The position numbers and the translations under genes are program-made. Below, piece by piece: positions 20,488-32,128 of a stretch of DNA of 64,000 bases. The stretch's first letter is position 1. Each line of letters starts with the position of its first letter. This DNA comes from Patellaria atrata CBS 101060 (lineage: Eukaryota > Ascomycota > Dothideomycetes > Patellariales > Patellariaceae), in contig MU006109.1 in assembly GCA_010093705.1 (NCBI GenBank), positions 1 through 64,000 of the forward strand. Direction: 5' to 3'. The notes beneath the pieces are model-generated. The model saw only the letters and a list, made by a program, of their open reading frames with translations, was not told where the DNA came from and searched no databases.

Positions 20488-22074
20488 ATGTCGACCCCAA
20501 GCATCAATCTAGACATTTATTTTACCAAGGTCCACCATCTTATTCAAGAGTTTGGGTACATCAAATTTTTCATATCCTTGGTTTGCCTGCGGTTGATTTG
20601 GTGTATCACATACGAACTATTACTTTCTCCGTTGCGTAATATACCAGGCTCGCTTCTCGCACGTCTCTCCGCAAAACATTCGATCCTCAAACGTGTATTT
20701 GGTAATGGACCGAAATTAGTTCAGGCCGACTACGAAGCATATGGTGACATATATGTTCATAAGCCTAACGGCGTGAGCATCAGCGACCCAAAGGATATAC
20801 GAGCGATACTCGGCTCGCAAGAGTTTAGGAAGACGGCAATCTATAAGACGCTCGACATTCTCGAGAGACCTAGCGTCTTTACAAATACGGATCCCTTGCA
20901 GGCCAGTCGAAGGCGCCGACAGATAAATCCGTATCTGAATCATGGGTACTTGGGTCGGATGGAACCAACGATAATCCGTTACAGTATCATTGCAATCAAA
21001 GCGAAATGGGAAAGACTTCTCCAACAGAGTAGTAGTGAATCTGTAATTATCAACTACCGAAACGATACGCAGTACGCTACTTTTGATACCATTGGTGCAC
21101 TAGCATTTGGAAGAGAATTTAATTCACTCGTCAACGACGATCCCTTAATTATAAGGTGGATCGAGGCTACTGGTCTTTATCTAGGCCTAACTAAGAATTT
21201 CTCTATACTTAATATTTACCCCTTCTCGCTGCTAATTTCTCGGCACAAGAAGCTGTTTGAAGAATTTATCAACTATAGTAAAGAGTCGGTAAATCAACGT
21301 AAGGAGGCACTTGCTCGTAAGGGTAGTGGTGAAGTTCAAGAAGAGAAACCCATCGACTTATTGCAAGCTTTTATCGATGCTGAAGACCCAGAGTCAAAAA
21401 TTAAGATGAATCATCACGAGGTCCAGACGGAAAGTATAGCCATGCAGCTGGCGGGCAGCGAGTCAACGTCCTTTGTGACATCCTGGGTTATCCACCTACT
21501 TACCCTCTATCCACAGCATTTGAACCTAGCGGTTCAAGAGGCCCGTCAATTCCCATCTGACCAGCTTATTTGCTTTCGTCACCGAACGGAGCTACCTTAT
21601 TTGGAAGCCTGCATCTACGAGACATTACGCTATTCACCAATCACATCGGGATTCATGCCCAGGGTCTCCCACAGCAAAGGGATTAATATTCAGGGATATT
21701 ACATCCCAAGCGGTGTGGAGGTCGCGATAAATTTGATCGGTGTCCACGCAAATCCTAAGATATGGAGATCTCCACACCTCTTCGACCCAAGCCGTTTTCT
21801 TGAGGATGAAGAAGCTAAAAGGAACGTTTTTGCTTTCTCTTACGGGCACCGCAACTGTATCGGCCGGAATCTTGCCTGGGTCGAGATGCTGATTATCATT
21901 GCTAACATCCTCAAAGACTTTGATATCAGTCTCCCAGAGGATAGTGTTTACGGGCCACATAACGTAGACGAGCTTGGACGTCCTAGGATCATGGCCACGA
22001 GAAGCTCACTATTCACGACACCCAAGTACCCGGAACGCGACTGTCGTTTAGTTATTAAAAAACGCGCAGTGTAG
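20488..22074 (+). CDS. Cytochrome P450, fusidane-cluster type (CYP5081-like)
   Basis: An intronless gene of 528 aa from ATG 20488 (MSTPSINL); an upstream in-frame ATG at 20455 is possible. A hydrophobic anchor is followed by SPLRNIPG. The I-helix is AGSEST rather than AGSETT, with the second threonine kept. The K-helix is ETLR, the PERF-like region PSRF, and the heme loop [11 protein letters not shown]. It is a close paralogue of the genes at 5180-6787 and 18244-19824 and lies head-to-tail with the latter, as expected from tandem duplication followed by divergence. It marks the right end of the recognisable cluster. Its role as a protostane oxidase is inferred from context. Confidence 0.87.
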   Translation: MSTPSINLDIYFTKVHHLIQEFGYIKFFISLVCLRLIWCITYELLLSPLRNIPGSLLARLSAKHSILKRVFGNGPKLVQADYEAYGDIYVHKPNGVSISDPKDIRAILGSQEFRKTAIYKTLDILERPSVFTNTDPLQASRRRRQINPYLNHGYLGRMEPTIIRYSIIAIKAKWERLLQQSSSESVIINYRNDTQYATFDTIGALAFGREFNSLVNDDPLIIRWIEATGLYLGLTKNFSILNIYPFSLLISRHKKLFEEFINYSKESVNQRKEALARKGSGEVQEEKPIDLLQAFIDAEDPESKIKMNHHEVQTESIAMQLAGSESTSFVTSWVIHLLTLYPQHLNLAVQEARQFPSDQLICFRHRTELPYLEACIYETLRYSPITSGFMPRVSHSKGINIQGYYIPSGVEVAINLIGVHANPKIWRSPHLFDPSRFLEDEEAKRNVFAFSYGHRNCIGRNLAWVEMLIIIANILKDFDISLPEDSVYGPHNVDELGRPRIMATRSSLFTTPKYPERDCRLVIKKRAV

Positions 22075-23566
22075 ATACTTCGTAGGATTCCTTTTAGTGC
22101 TGTAGTTTTGTCAGATCACGCTAGCTTGCAGAATTTACTCAATTCAGCTGTCAATGGTCACCCTCGCTCATAGGTCGAAGAAAACTCCAGGCTGGTGGAT
22201 CCTATATATAACTAATTCTCCATGTGTACATGAACCTGTACTAGCCAGGGGATTTTCATTGGTCGTAATTAGTGTGTCAAGTCCAGTGAAGGGGTAGTGA
22301 CAGATGTAAAAGTCATTATAACTTGAGCTTAGTACAGTGTTCTGAGTTAACGGGATTGTTCTAGATGGTGCGAAACTGGTGTTGTACCCTGCATGTATTA
22401 AGAGTATACGCTCCTTTCATGTGAAAACCATCAAGAGGCAGCTTCATACCATATTGCGATCATCCTACTGATTATTGACTTTTTCTTCCTTTTTTTCGTG
22501 TCCCGGCTCCCGTTGCCACGTTGCACACCACCCTTTGCCGCTCCACGCTATAACACGATATTTCTCTCTGCGTTCTTTCCATACTTGGCCGACGGTGATT
22601 GAGTCCCTAATGATCTCTATCCGACCAGACGACCATCGGTGGCGATGTCGACGATAGTAATCGTAGTGAGTTCGGATTCAGAAACTTAGCACAGTGCGAC
22701 AGTATGGTAAGGGTACCTGGCTTGCGAGGTTCGAGATGATTGTAAGCTCATTACTGTCAATGGTCAACTCAATCCTATCGCGCCCTTACGGTGGTAAGAC
22801 CAATGTTAACCTAGATTCTCGTGAAGTGAATGACACTCCGGTACCTAGCTATGTTAGCTCCTTTGCTCTCAGATTGACTTGGCTGAGATATCGGATGGAG
22901 TGGAAGGCGATGATTCTAGGATCCTAGATAGGTATATCTCTCATCTACGGGAGCATCTGGCTTGAGAAAGTCACCGGATACGGATCGCGCATACCTTGCG
23001 AAGGACAACAGCATATAGGAGGTGCTTACGGCCGTGAAATCGGTTCAAACGGACTATCGGTGTCTTCTACACAAAGTAGTCTTCGAAGAAAATCCATCTT
23101 TAGCATGAAACTTTACAGAATTTGATAGGAGGTTTGGCGATATAAGTACGGCTCGTTGTCTCTTCTGCCGCAACCGTAGTCTACTGTTAATGAGATTCCG
23201 TCGCCACCCACGGAGTATCTTCAGCAATACTTTGCACTTCCCAACTACATCAGCGGACGAGCATAACATGTTGCTATGTCTCACCACGTTTTGCTTTACC
23301 GGTCCTCGAGCACCGAAGGCGTCCTCCGCAGGGTAACTGACAAGCGCAAACAGTGAGGAAAGTAAAGTCCAATGCAGCTCGTCATTTAGCTCTGACGTAT
23401 CCTTTGTTCACTCAAGAACCGTAACCTCGCCGTATTTCTGCCCCACAATCTGCACGGTTCACTTGCACATATCTTCAGTCAGTGTGAAAAGCACTCTCGT
23501 TGTGGCCATTTTCCGCAGTCTGAACACTTTCCACGTACCAACAATGGTCGACTCCAATGCCACAGA
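22075..23566. other. Decayed or non-coding region right of the cluster
   Basis: About 1.5 kb without a supportable gene. One exon-like frame at 22873-22965 (encoding a charged segment ending in DRYISHLREHLA) sits behind a plausible splice acceptor, so a gene remnant is possible. No product is recognised. The region borders the amidase relic. Confidence 0.35.
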
Positions 23567-24843
23567 GTGGTATCCATTCGAACGCTCATGCGGATGAACA
23601 CTGCTTATTTCGGATCCGAGACGTTCAATATGTTGCCGTGCCGATACCAATCGTCAGTCCAGCCTCGCCAATTATCAAGTTACATGGCGCTAATGAGAGA
23701 AAAGTTGCCTAGGAGTAACTATCCCGCAAATAAGATCGTACCTGTGACTGTCATAGCAGAAACCCTTCATGAACACTTGAACGAGACTCGGGTGAAAAAT
23801 CTAATTGACAGATGGTTGCGCGCGGACGATGCTTTCTGTCCTGAGTTCCTTCAAAACGTCGTCTTTATCATGCCTGTGGGCCAAACTTCGGACCTAGGAG
23901 GTATCCAAAGCAGTCTACAATCTCTCTGGGGTACTGAATGGTCTTCAACTATTTCGTTAGCTACAGTCAGCGGTAGCATCACTTCAGGGCCATTTGTTTT
24001 GTGGAAGGGGGAATTGTACAAAGCTTTCAGGCTATATGACGATATACAATAAGCATTTATCATTGCGATAAAACCTCAAATAGAGAAAGGGTAAGTATTG
24101 TGCACTCTTAAACCTTTCAAAAACTCACTCCAGCTAGACCATTCGAGAGGTTTACCAGGAATTGCATCAATTTCGAGAAGACTACCGAGCGAAGTACTCG
24201 AAAGAACCTTACGTAAATCCAGTTACGCGCTGTAGATACTTCGTTTCCTTTGGTCCAGTCAGAATACCATACTAATGTCCTTTAGGGAGGCGGCAAAAAC
24301 GTTAACGAAGAGCAGCACAAGGATGCTTTAGAGCGCTTAGCTGTCTATAAAGAGTTTCTTCTTAAGGAGGTGCTCCAGGGAAACCTGCGTGAAGCTCTTG
24401 TAGTCCTTTCCATCACGAGTCAAGCGGTAGACTACCGGAACGCAACTGTCGAGTCTGTTACACCCTATCAGCTATACGACATTCTCTAACATAGAATTAG
24501 TCCTCCTTCCGCGCCGAATGCGTTAGATGGAATATGGCTTGCGCCAATATTGAGCGCACCAGAACTCTCAGTCCCAAGTAAGTTTGCTACCCACCAAGGC
24601 AGTAACGCTACTACGCGTAGCATCTGATAGGTTACAGTCGAAGAGATGGAGTATGTCTCAGATCTGAGCAAGCGAAAAGAGCATTTACTGATTGTGGTGT
24701 CGCTTCTTGGGAGACCTGGCTCGGACATGAAACTTCTAGATACTGCTTGTCGAACCTTGGACCGCTCTGGACGCACCAGTCTCGTTAGTACAGGAAGCAA
24801 GATGAACATCGGAGGCAAATTTGTGAAGGAGGATCCGGCTTGA
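23567..24843 (+). pseudogene. Amidase-signature family relic lacking its catalytic core
   Basis: An N-terminal part (23567-24052) resembles the prodomain-like N-terminus of fungal amidases and ends in GPFVLWKGELYKAFRLYDD. The next recognisable piece, about 24145-24235 (QELHQFREDYRAKY, PYVNPVTR), belongs near the C-terminus of the same family. It continues at 24290-24490 and 24500-24843 (APILSAPELSVP, SLLGRPGSDMKLLD). Two or three introns with good splice signals remain. The whole Ser-Ser-Lys catalytic domain, roughly 300 residues, is missing between 24052 and 24145, and an in-frame TAA at about 24487 interrupts the C-terminal part. It is therefore a dead gene. The family call comes from my memory of amidase C-termini and needs a search. 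Confidence 0.6.
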
Positions 24844-26270
24844 CCTTCCTTGAAACTGACTACTCGCTCTGGTACTGACGATATGGAAGAAGAGAGGAGG
24901 CCCGAATGAGCGATGGCAGGGCTATAGTCCGGTGGTGGTATACTATTTCCGGCGGTTTTGGTATTCACGATGTCAATATGTACATCTCCATCGCCCAAGT
25001 CCTTAACTTGCTCTCCGTACAGACTGTGACGCGTTGTGCTACTGTAGACTAAGTAGCGGCGAAGTGGTGGACGAGAGTCTGACTTTGTACCGTGTTTTCG
25101 TTTGCCAAGTCTTGATGATGAAGTCGACGAGCGAGGATTGCTCGGTACAGGAGGAGGGAGCATAGGGTATTTGTTGGTGATAACCGTGGAAAGGTCTGCG
25201 TCTCTGCTACTGTGCTGTATTGTTGGCCATGGTGCAGTTACGGTACGATGGTGTTGTGAAGCGGCGGGGTGAAAATCAAACCAGCACGACCAGCTTACCT
25301 GTGAGCCCCGGCAAGCGTTTCTGCCATCACGATTTAGATTGAAAGCATCGATGCGCACCAAGGGTTGTATAAGCTCCATTCTGTTCCCATGCTCGACACG
25401 CGACAACTGGCTGCTTTCCTACTGCAGAACCGATTCCGCTTCTTGTGCCTCGCGCAGGCGGCGATAGAGAGAGCTGACCAGCATAGAAGCATTACACCGA
25501 ACAAGCTGACCCCGAACAAAACCGCTAATCACCATAGCGATTCCATCACAACGATACCATACCCCAATTCGCTCCTGTTTCGCCCACCAAGAGTGCCTCA
25601 AGCGCAGCAGTATCCGAAGCATCAGAAGTCGAGTCACACCAGTATGGACATCCGAGTCCCGTGAAGCAACTCCAGACGCTCGAAGATTTCGAAGAATAAC
25701 CTGTATTCCTTTGCAACTTCGATAATGTCGAGCACGGGGTGGAGTCGGAAGACGTCAATGAGATGCATAAAGCTGCTCAACGCTTTGTAGACGGTGTTGG
25801 AGCTTTAGGATATGATAATATAGATACGGCTGTTTCTGCTCTCGCGCCGATATACATAGTACGACTCCACTATCCCTGGGCAAACGACGTGGAATACCGC
25901 CGTCTCTTCGGCTCAATGTCCTGGGTAATAGACTCACAGGTTGCGTACACGCGATTGAAGACGACAGTAGCGTCCAGTAGAACTATAATCAGGCTCCAGA
26001 GCAATGTACATGAGGTCGAGTACAATTGGGACTCATGTGGACATTAGGTAAATGCCTTCTCTCCCGTCGAACCGTTCAGAAGCATTAACAACGAAAACGA
26101 CCTCGACAATGCGCGACGAGCATACTATTTCGCGGGTCCTCTCCCCACTCCATAACATGGCCCTTAACCCAATCTCCAGTGAAAGATTCATTTCGTTGCG
26201 GAATATAAGAAACACTAAGCTTATCATTCCATGCCTAATCCGCGATTGCACATAGGTGAAAGGCATGGAT
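24844..26270 (-). pseudogene. Possible remnants of an unidentified membrane protein gene
   Basis: On the minus strand several protein-like pieces occur in changing frames. Near 25880-26010 is a hydrophobic segment (LWSLIIVLLDATVVF). Near 25640-25770 is a piece reading HPVLDIIEVAKEYRLFF. Near 25440-25520 is a membrane-like segment (FGVMLLCWSALSIAACA) followed by a basic stretch. At 24850-25406 is a Ser/Pro-rich tail (PMLPPPVPSNP). They lie in the expected order for one multi-exon gene, but I could not join them with convincing introns. No family is recognised. It may be a decayed gene or chance frames. Confidence 0.3.
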
Positions 26271-27159
26271 TGAGAACAGAAGAGGTGCTTAGAGACCTAA
26301 TGGTACCAGCATGGTCAATCTTATATATCGTACAGAAGTATGAAACGCGCGGCTTATGCCTCAGGGAGTTCTCCAGCCTTTTCTAACGCAATAACATCTT
26401 GATCAACTCTGTGAAAGAGCATGAGATGAATTGTGAATAGAAATCACGTTGGAGTAGAATGTACCGAATCGACTTGAGCCGGTTTGATTCAAGCAACGGA
26501 TGAGACGCATGAAGTTCACCTTTAAGAACCAGACCCGGTACTTGGATTCATAGTGGACAGATCTGATATACTTCGGTTTCCTTGCTTCCCTCACTTTTAT
26601 CTGCCAGAATTCCGGTGTGCATTGAGCTACATTAGCAAACCACCCCGACCTCCTGGAATCTCTCTTCCACGCTCTTGCATTTTCTCTTCTAACTTTTCTA
26701 GATTTCCCCTTTTCGCACTCTTGTAGTTCCACCACCACACCGACGAAGAAGAACTTTTAGAAATTAAGTCGACATACCTCCAAGCATTTCCCTTGATTCC
26801 TTGTTTCCAATAATCATGTTCCCTCCTAATCCACCATCTTTATGACACGTTTAGAATCCGACTTACGCCACACTCCTTTCTCCAATATTGGCTTTGTCCC
26901 ACTTTTTCTGTTGTAGCAGTCGTAGATATCGCTGAAGAACAAGTTGAGCCACTTTCTCGATCGTTATACAAGAGAACAGAAAGGTGGGGACGGAAGAATA
27001 CCACTTTTGCCACGACGCATTGATTTCAACTTTATTATGTTTAAACGGATAATGAGCCAGATCAAGTTAATTCTCTTCAGACTGCTTCGGATATACCTCG
27101 TACGGCGATTTATGATTTGTCATTTATACGCCTAAATAATCTCTGTACATACAACAAGT
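26271..27159. other. Intergenic, nothing recognised
   Basis: About 890 bp before the 3' end of the beta-helix gene. A basic minus-strand frame (26403-26738) shows no recognisable domain and is not called. Confidence 0.4.
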
Positions 27160-28224
27160 CTAGCAAATGTTCTTCGCGGCGTTACCCGTGAGTGTCCAAT
27201 TGGTGTTATCACCGCAAGGGGACTCACGAACGGAATTGTTGTCCACCCTAAGAGTGATCGAAATGTCACGGTTGTTTGGAAACTCGGAGCGAGCTGCGAG
27301 ACGAACCTCTCCTCCTCCATTGACGGTACCACCCTGAATCGAAACGTTGTAGCAGTTCTCGATGAGAATTGCATTGTTACCATTGTTCGCGAGATCGATG
27401 CTGGTGATAACGACACCTCCGGATTGTGAGACGCAAAAGATACCACGACCTCCACCACGAGAGACGACTTTATCGATATAGACGTTAGTATTGTAGTTGC
27501 CATTGGAATTCTGGCCATTGTTGTTTGCCATGCGAAAGGTCGCGTACCCGGTCCCTGCAGCGACGTTATTGCCGTCGACGAGTCCAACCCGAGCGTTTGT
27601 AGTCTTCTGCAGTAGCAAGCCGGACTCGCCGACGTTTCGAGCGATGACCTGGTTGATGGTAAGACCGTCGATGTTCCATGTTTCAACGGCGTGGCTTCCA
27701 GCACCGGTAACGTTAATGACATCCATTTTCACATTAGAGTTCGCCGCCGCATCACGATCGAAACGGATACCTAACCCACCACTGAGATTCATGGTAATTT
27801 TGCCGAGGACCAAGTCTCGAGTCCCGTAAAAGCGCAAGCCAAAATACGGGTTCCCGGTCATGGTGAGGTATGGGATTTGAACGCCCGAGGTGTTCAGTGA
27901 CTCGATGGCACCCCGTCCGGATTTGTTACCAACATTGATGGTACCACATCCCTCGAAAATCTTACCACTACTGATGGTGATGCTGTTGGCACCGATGGAA
28001 CCTGATGCGATGACTGAGACGCGCTGACCGCTGCTGATGGAGTCGAGCGCAGACTGGATCGCAGCGCGGTAGTCGGAGCCGGAATACACCGTCCTTGAAC
28101 CTGTCGTGGCCGTGAAGGAGCTGCCGGACCCAGTCACCCTGGAGTCAGGTGTTCCCGAACCACACTGGCCATGAACGGTTGTGAGAAGTGCGAACACTGC
28201 CGTGAGGATCGAGAATCGGGCCAT
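27160..28224 (-). CDS. Secreted parallel beta-helix (pectin-lyase-fold) protein
   Basis: A single 354-aa frame with a clear signal peptide (MARFSILTAVFALLTTVHG, then QCGSG). The body consists of short repeating strands rich in Asn, Gly, Val and Ile (for example KITMNLSGGLGIRF, NGNNAILIENCYNVSI), the pattern of right-handed beta-helix proteins such as pectate lyases and polygalacturonases. Cysteines near both ends and at ENC could form disulfides. I do not see the GH28 NTD/DD/GHG set, so polygalacturonase is not supported. An extracellular polysaccharide lyase or glycan-binding role is likely. It diverges from the endo-arabinanase gene at 29238, which suggests a shared role on pectic side chains. 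Confidence 0.75.
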   Translation of the reverse strand: MARFSILTAVFALLTTVHGQCGSGTPDSRVTGSGSSFTATTGSRTVYSGSDYRAAIQSALDSISSGQRVSVIASGSIGANSITISSGKIFEGCGTINVGNKSGRGAIESLNTSGVQIPYLTMTGNPYFGLRFYGTRDLVLGKITMNLSGGLGIRFDRDAAANSNVKMDVINVTGAGSHAVETWNIDGLTINQVIARNVGESGLLLQKTTNARVGLVDGNNVAAGTGYATFRMANNNGQNSNGNYNTNVYIDKVVSRGGGRGIFCVSQSGGVVITSIDLANNGNNAILIENCYNVSIQGGTVNGGGEVRLAARSEFPNNRDISITLRVDNNSVRESPCGDNTNWTLTGNAAKNIC

Positions 28225-29237
28225 GGTAGCTGTTTCTCTTTGCGCTTGCGAGGACGAAGAGTGGAGTTGTGGCTATATTTCCATTGTCCATCAAGGAACC
28301 TAACGCATCATTTATACCTGTTTTTCTTCAGATGCGCACTGCTCTAGTACATGCTTCCATCCAAGCATGATATATTAGGTGAAGCCGTTTAAATCGTCAG
28401 TTCGTCTTCATAACTGGTATTTTGACAAAGGTTTGGAAATAATCCGTTACCCCCGCAAAATGAAAATGCATCAATGCAATTCCCGGATTCAATTGAGATC
28501 CTGGAGCGCCAACACCTGTACATTGAAATACGCAATCTATTCGAATCTTCGACTCCGCACTTTTCTTGGTGGGACGTAAACCTTACATGGTTTACCCGCG
28601 CGAGTTGAAGCGAGTTTCAGGGGACGGCTACTCGGTTACATCTTCGACCTTCCGATCCGACCGCAACCGTTCTTGGTCTGCTCCCGTTACCAAGCACTTC
28701 CCATGAGATGTTGTCATAAGGTATACGGAGTAATTTGGATGATTCGCGGAACTATTACTCCTGGAGAACGTCTACTACCTACTTCCTAGTCAATTGAGTA
28801 TTATCCCAAGGTACTACAACAGTCTTATAATAAAACTACCAAGTTGGAACTAAGATGTAAGGAGGGGGGAAAAAATGCAAAAAGAATTTTGTCCAATATC
28901 CTTCAAAATAAATATCGAATATCAACCCATAGGTGGAGTATCTCTCCTGTTGGGTAAACGGGGGCGAGGAGACTACGACCTCCCTTCGAACCCTAAAGTT
29001 CGACCACCGGACAAGTTGTAGATTGCCATGTAACGTCTGTTTTGACGGCGAGGGGAACTGGAAATTTTCCGGTTGGAGACTTGACAGTCGTAGGAGAGCA
29101 TCAGAGTGTGAAAAGTCTCTTCGCAATATAAATACATGTCGTGGCTACGTTAGAGGTTTGCGCAGTAAGGCGCGCTCCAGACGAACAAAGAATTTATTTA
29201 ACCGTACTTTTAGTCTTTTACACCATTCCTCGTTAGA
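28225..29237. promoter_or_regulatory. Divergent promoter region of two secreted wall-acting proteins
   Basis: A 1,013-bp gap from which the beta-helix protein (minus) and the GH43 arabinanase (plus) diverge. A pyrimidine-rich stretch immediately precedes the GH43 start. No gene is seen, and I claim no specific activator site. Confidence 0.4.
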
Positions 29238-30312
29238 ATGATTCGCATTCTTTTTCTATCCGCTACTGCTCTCCTATTATGGCAAACTCACGGTCAAGCC
29301 GATCCTCTACCCTGCTCTGGAGTTTGTACCAATTCCCACGACCCTTCCATTATTCGTCGTGATTCTGATGGAAGATACTTCCGATTTTCAACGGGAGGTA
29401 AAGTTGCGATTCACACTGCGCCGAGTCTGGACGGTCCTTGGACATATCAATGTGCTATGCTCCCTAGTGGTTCGGTAATCAATAATCCTGGGAGGAATGA
29501 TATTTGGGTGATGATTTCCGAGTACTGAATGAATATAGATGACTAACTAAGAGATATCAGGCTCCTGATGCGGCCAAAGTTGGAGATACGTATTACATCT
29601 ACTACAGTGTCAGCACATTTGGGTCTCAGAATTCTGCTATTGGATTCGCTACATCTCCTACTATGGACTGCAACTCCTTCAACGATCATGGAAGTGTCGT
29701 AACCTCGTACTCTGGCTCGCGCTTCAATACCATCGACGGGAACCTTTTCTTTGCGGGTGGCAAGTATTATCTGAACTTTGGTAGTTTCTGGGATGGTCTT
29801 TACCAAGTCGAGATGGCGAACCCACCAACAGCTGCCGTCTCAGCACCCCGTCAGATCACATACGAGCCCAGTGGTTCTAGGGCCATTGAAGCGCCGTTCA
29901 TGATCTTCAACAATAATTATTACTACCTGTTCTTCTCTAATGGTGTTTGTTGCGGCTATGACTCTAAGAGGCCACCTCCTGGGGAAGAATATAAGGTGAA
30001 AGTCTGTCGATCACCTTCGGCAACAGCCGGATTTGTATGTCCTACCTTCTCTAATATCCAAGACGAAATTCTCACTAACGCTACCCCCAGGTTGATAAAA
30101 ATGGGAGATCTTGTACTTCTGGCGGAGGTACTGTTATCCTCGGGTCACACGGGAATATCTACGGACCTGGCGGTCAGGGCATATACAATGATCCTATAAA
30201 CTCTTGGATCATCTACTACCACTATGTCGATACTAGAATTGGTTTCTCCGACGGTGCTAAGCGCTTCGGCTGGAATAAGATCAACTGGGTCGATGGATGG
30301 CCAAGTGTCTAA
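29238..30312 (+). CDS. Secreted GH43 endo-1,5-alpha-L-arabinanase
   Basis: Three exons, 29238-29507, 29561-30034 and 30091-30312, with introns of 53 and 56 bp, give 321 aa, the size of characterised fungal endo-arabinanases. The signal peptide is about residues 1-21. The catalytic base Asp lies in NSHDPSI, splicing restores NDIWAPDA, the pKa-modulating Asp is in NTIDGNLFF, and the general acid Glu is in AIEAPFMI. The C-terminus reads [11 protein letters not shown], the usual family ending. The enzyme hydrolyses internal alpha-1,5 links in arabinan side chains of pectin outside the cell. All three catalytic acids and splice phases are intact. Confidence 0.9.
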
Positions 30313-30681
30313 GGTAGGATGGATTGATGATGTATACCCATAAGAGTATACTGATTCATACTGGCTCACAAAAAAATTGAGAGGGTTGAGGAGCATAAAT
30401 ACAAAGAGGTAATGGGACCTGGTGGACTTGTGGGAAAGAGGAACGTAGGCCTAAATGAGTAATGGTCCAACAGGAAGAAGAGGGCGGGGGTTCTCGAGAG
30501 GTAGTAGAGATTCTATCATGATACCCACACAATTATGCGTTCTGCGGCTCTTGATTCGTTCTTTTCGACATATAAAGCTTCCTACTTCCTGACTTGATCC
30601 AGTAGTTTAGTACTGTACATGCGTCTACATTCGCATGAAGTTGTCCTTCGATGCTTCTTCAGGTCATCTAGATATGATGTT
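30313..30681. other. Convergent 3' intergenic region
   Basis: A 369-bp gap between the ends of the arabinanase gene and the coiled-coil locus. Nothing is recognised. Confidence 0.35.
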
Positions 30682-31254
30682 CTATTTTAATAAGAACTCA
30701 TTTTCAATTAGCCTTTCTATGGTACTATAGAATGACTGCACTTCTTTGACAAGTTCGTTCAATGTTTGGGTTGCATCCCTCATCTCTTTCCCCTTGTTCT
30801 CCGCATTCCGTTCCTTAACGCACTTCAAAGCATTCAGTTCTCCATTCAACCTCACGATCTCTTCATGTTTCCGTTGTTTTTCATCGGTCAAAATCTGTGG
30901 GATCCAATCCTCCGGATATTTCACGCCGTCTGGCAATGGCGGGCTCTTCATAAGCTTCTTCATGACTTCCATACGATTTCGGAACAAATGCTCGAAGTTT
31001 TTAAGTTTTGCAATCTGTTCTTGAAATTATGCCTGCGCATCTACTGGATAAGCATGTGCGCTTTTCAGCTCTTTGTAAAGGTCTTTCTTCACTCTAACAT
31101 ATTCCTGGATCTCTTTTTCCATCGTCTTATTGTTGATGTTCCGGTGCAGGAACCAGAACTTGTGGTGCTCTAGAATAGAATTCGTACGGAAGTCCCTCGC
31201 GTTCGCGGACATCGGTTTGTTCAGATCGGTAACAGGTGTGGATATAGATTCCAT
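30682..31254 (-). pseudogene. Small coiled-coil protein gene, one in-frame stop
   Basis: One minus-strand frame runs from 31254 to 30682 and is interrupted only by a TAA at 31026-31028. On either side the sequence is charged and heptad-like (VRRVKKDLYKEL-type upstream; LNGELNALKCVKERNAEN and LNELVKEVQSFY downstream). No intron of credible length removes the stop; the only candidate is 30 bp. Either it is a recent pseudogene, a sequence error, or a truncated 75-aa protein followed by a dead tail. No family is recognised. Confidence 0.4.
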
Positions 31255-32128
31255 TGTTGTAGCGGTGCGTTCTGTTGGCGAGAAGTCTTACAGGGAGGCG
31301 CGATTTAAAGAAGGAAGTAGATATGCTTGATGTAGGTAGGTATAAAAGAGATTGGGGTCGTGGGTCGCAATTGCTCAGGTTCGAAGTATGAGGGAGATGG
31401 GTCTGAAGGTTGCGATTTCTCGATTCGATGTATGGGGGGATATAGAGTCGAGGATAGTAATTGTTAGGAAATCGAATGAGTTCGGATGTCGTGCAGGTGG
31501 ATAGAAAGACTGCGTTGATACTGGAGCGAAAGGAACGAGAGTTCGTATGGGAAAGCAGCAAGGGAAAGACTTCAGCAGGAGTGCAAGGCGTGACTTCCAC
31601 TTTCGGATCAGGTGGAACATACCTTACGCCCGATCAACCTCAGTATGATGCATTCGGAACGTCCGATACAGATAGGTTAGCTCCTTCTATTTACTGTATC
31701 TCCATACCTACTCCACACATCCTTCTGCAAGTTCAGCTCCATATCTCACACACCCCTTCAGCTCTACACTCCCGTCTAGATATACCTATCCACTCAACTG
31801 TAGACACGAGTGTAGAGTGAGAAGGTCGGGAAAGAAACAAGGGCGAAAAGGGTTAGTTGGTGTGGTGAGGTGAGGTCGTTGATACAACCTGACAAAGATC
31901 ACGCGTACACGGCGGGTTTGCAGTATATATAGACAAACTCAGTATTGACAAACAAACCATAAGGTGTTATTGATGTCATGTCGAGTGACTCATAACTCCT
32001 TGAGGTGGTATTCAATCGAACAGCATTATGGCCAACGACCTCCCACCATTTACTCCCTTGACAAATCAAAACACCACACTTCTCAATACCGCAAGGATGG
32101 CGGAAACCAAAGAAGAGCAAGTCGCAAA
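31255..32128. other. Intergenic between two divergent coiled-coil loci
   Basis: About 870 bp from which the two small coiled-coil genes diverge. Open frames here (for example 31461-31820) are low-complexity and not supported. Confidence 0.35.

Noticed and set aside
23054-23287. Minus-strand basic frame as a gene
   Set aside because: Arg-rich composition without any conserved motif, no plausible splice partners, and it lies in decayed DNA beside the amidase relic.
27160-28224. GH28 polygalacturonase
   Set aside because: The beta-helix pattern fits, but the NTD, DD and GHG catalytic motifs are not seen.
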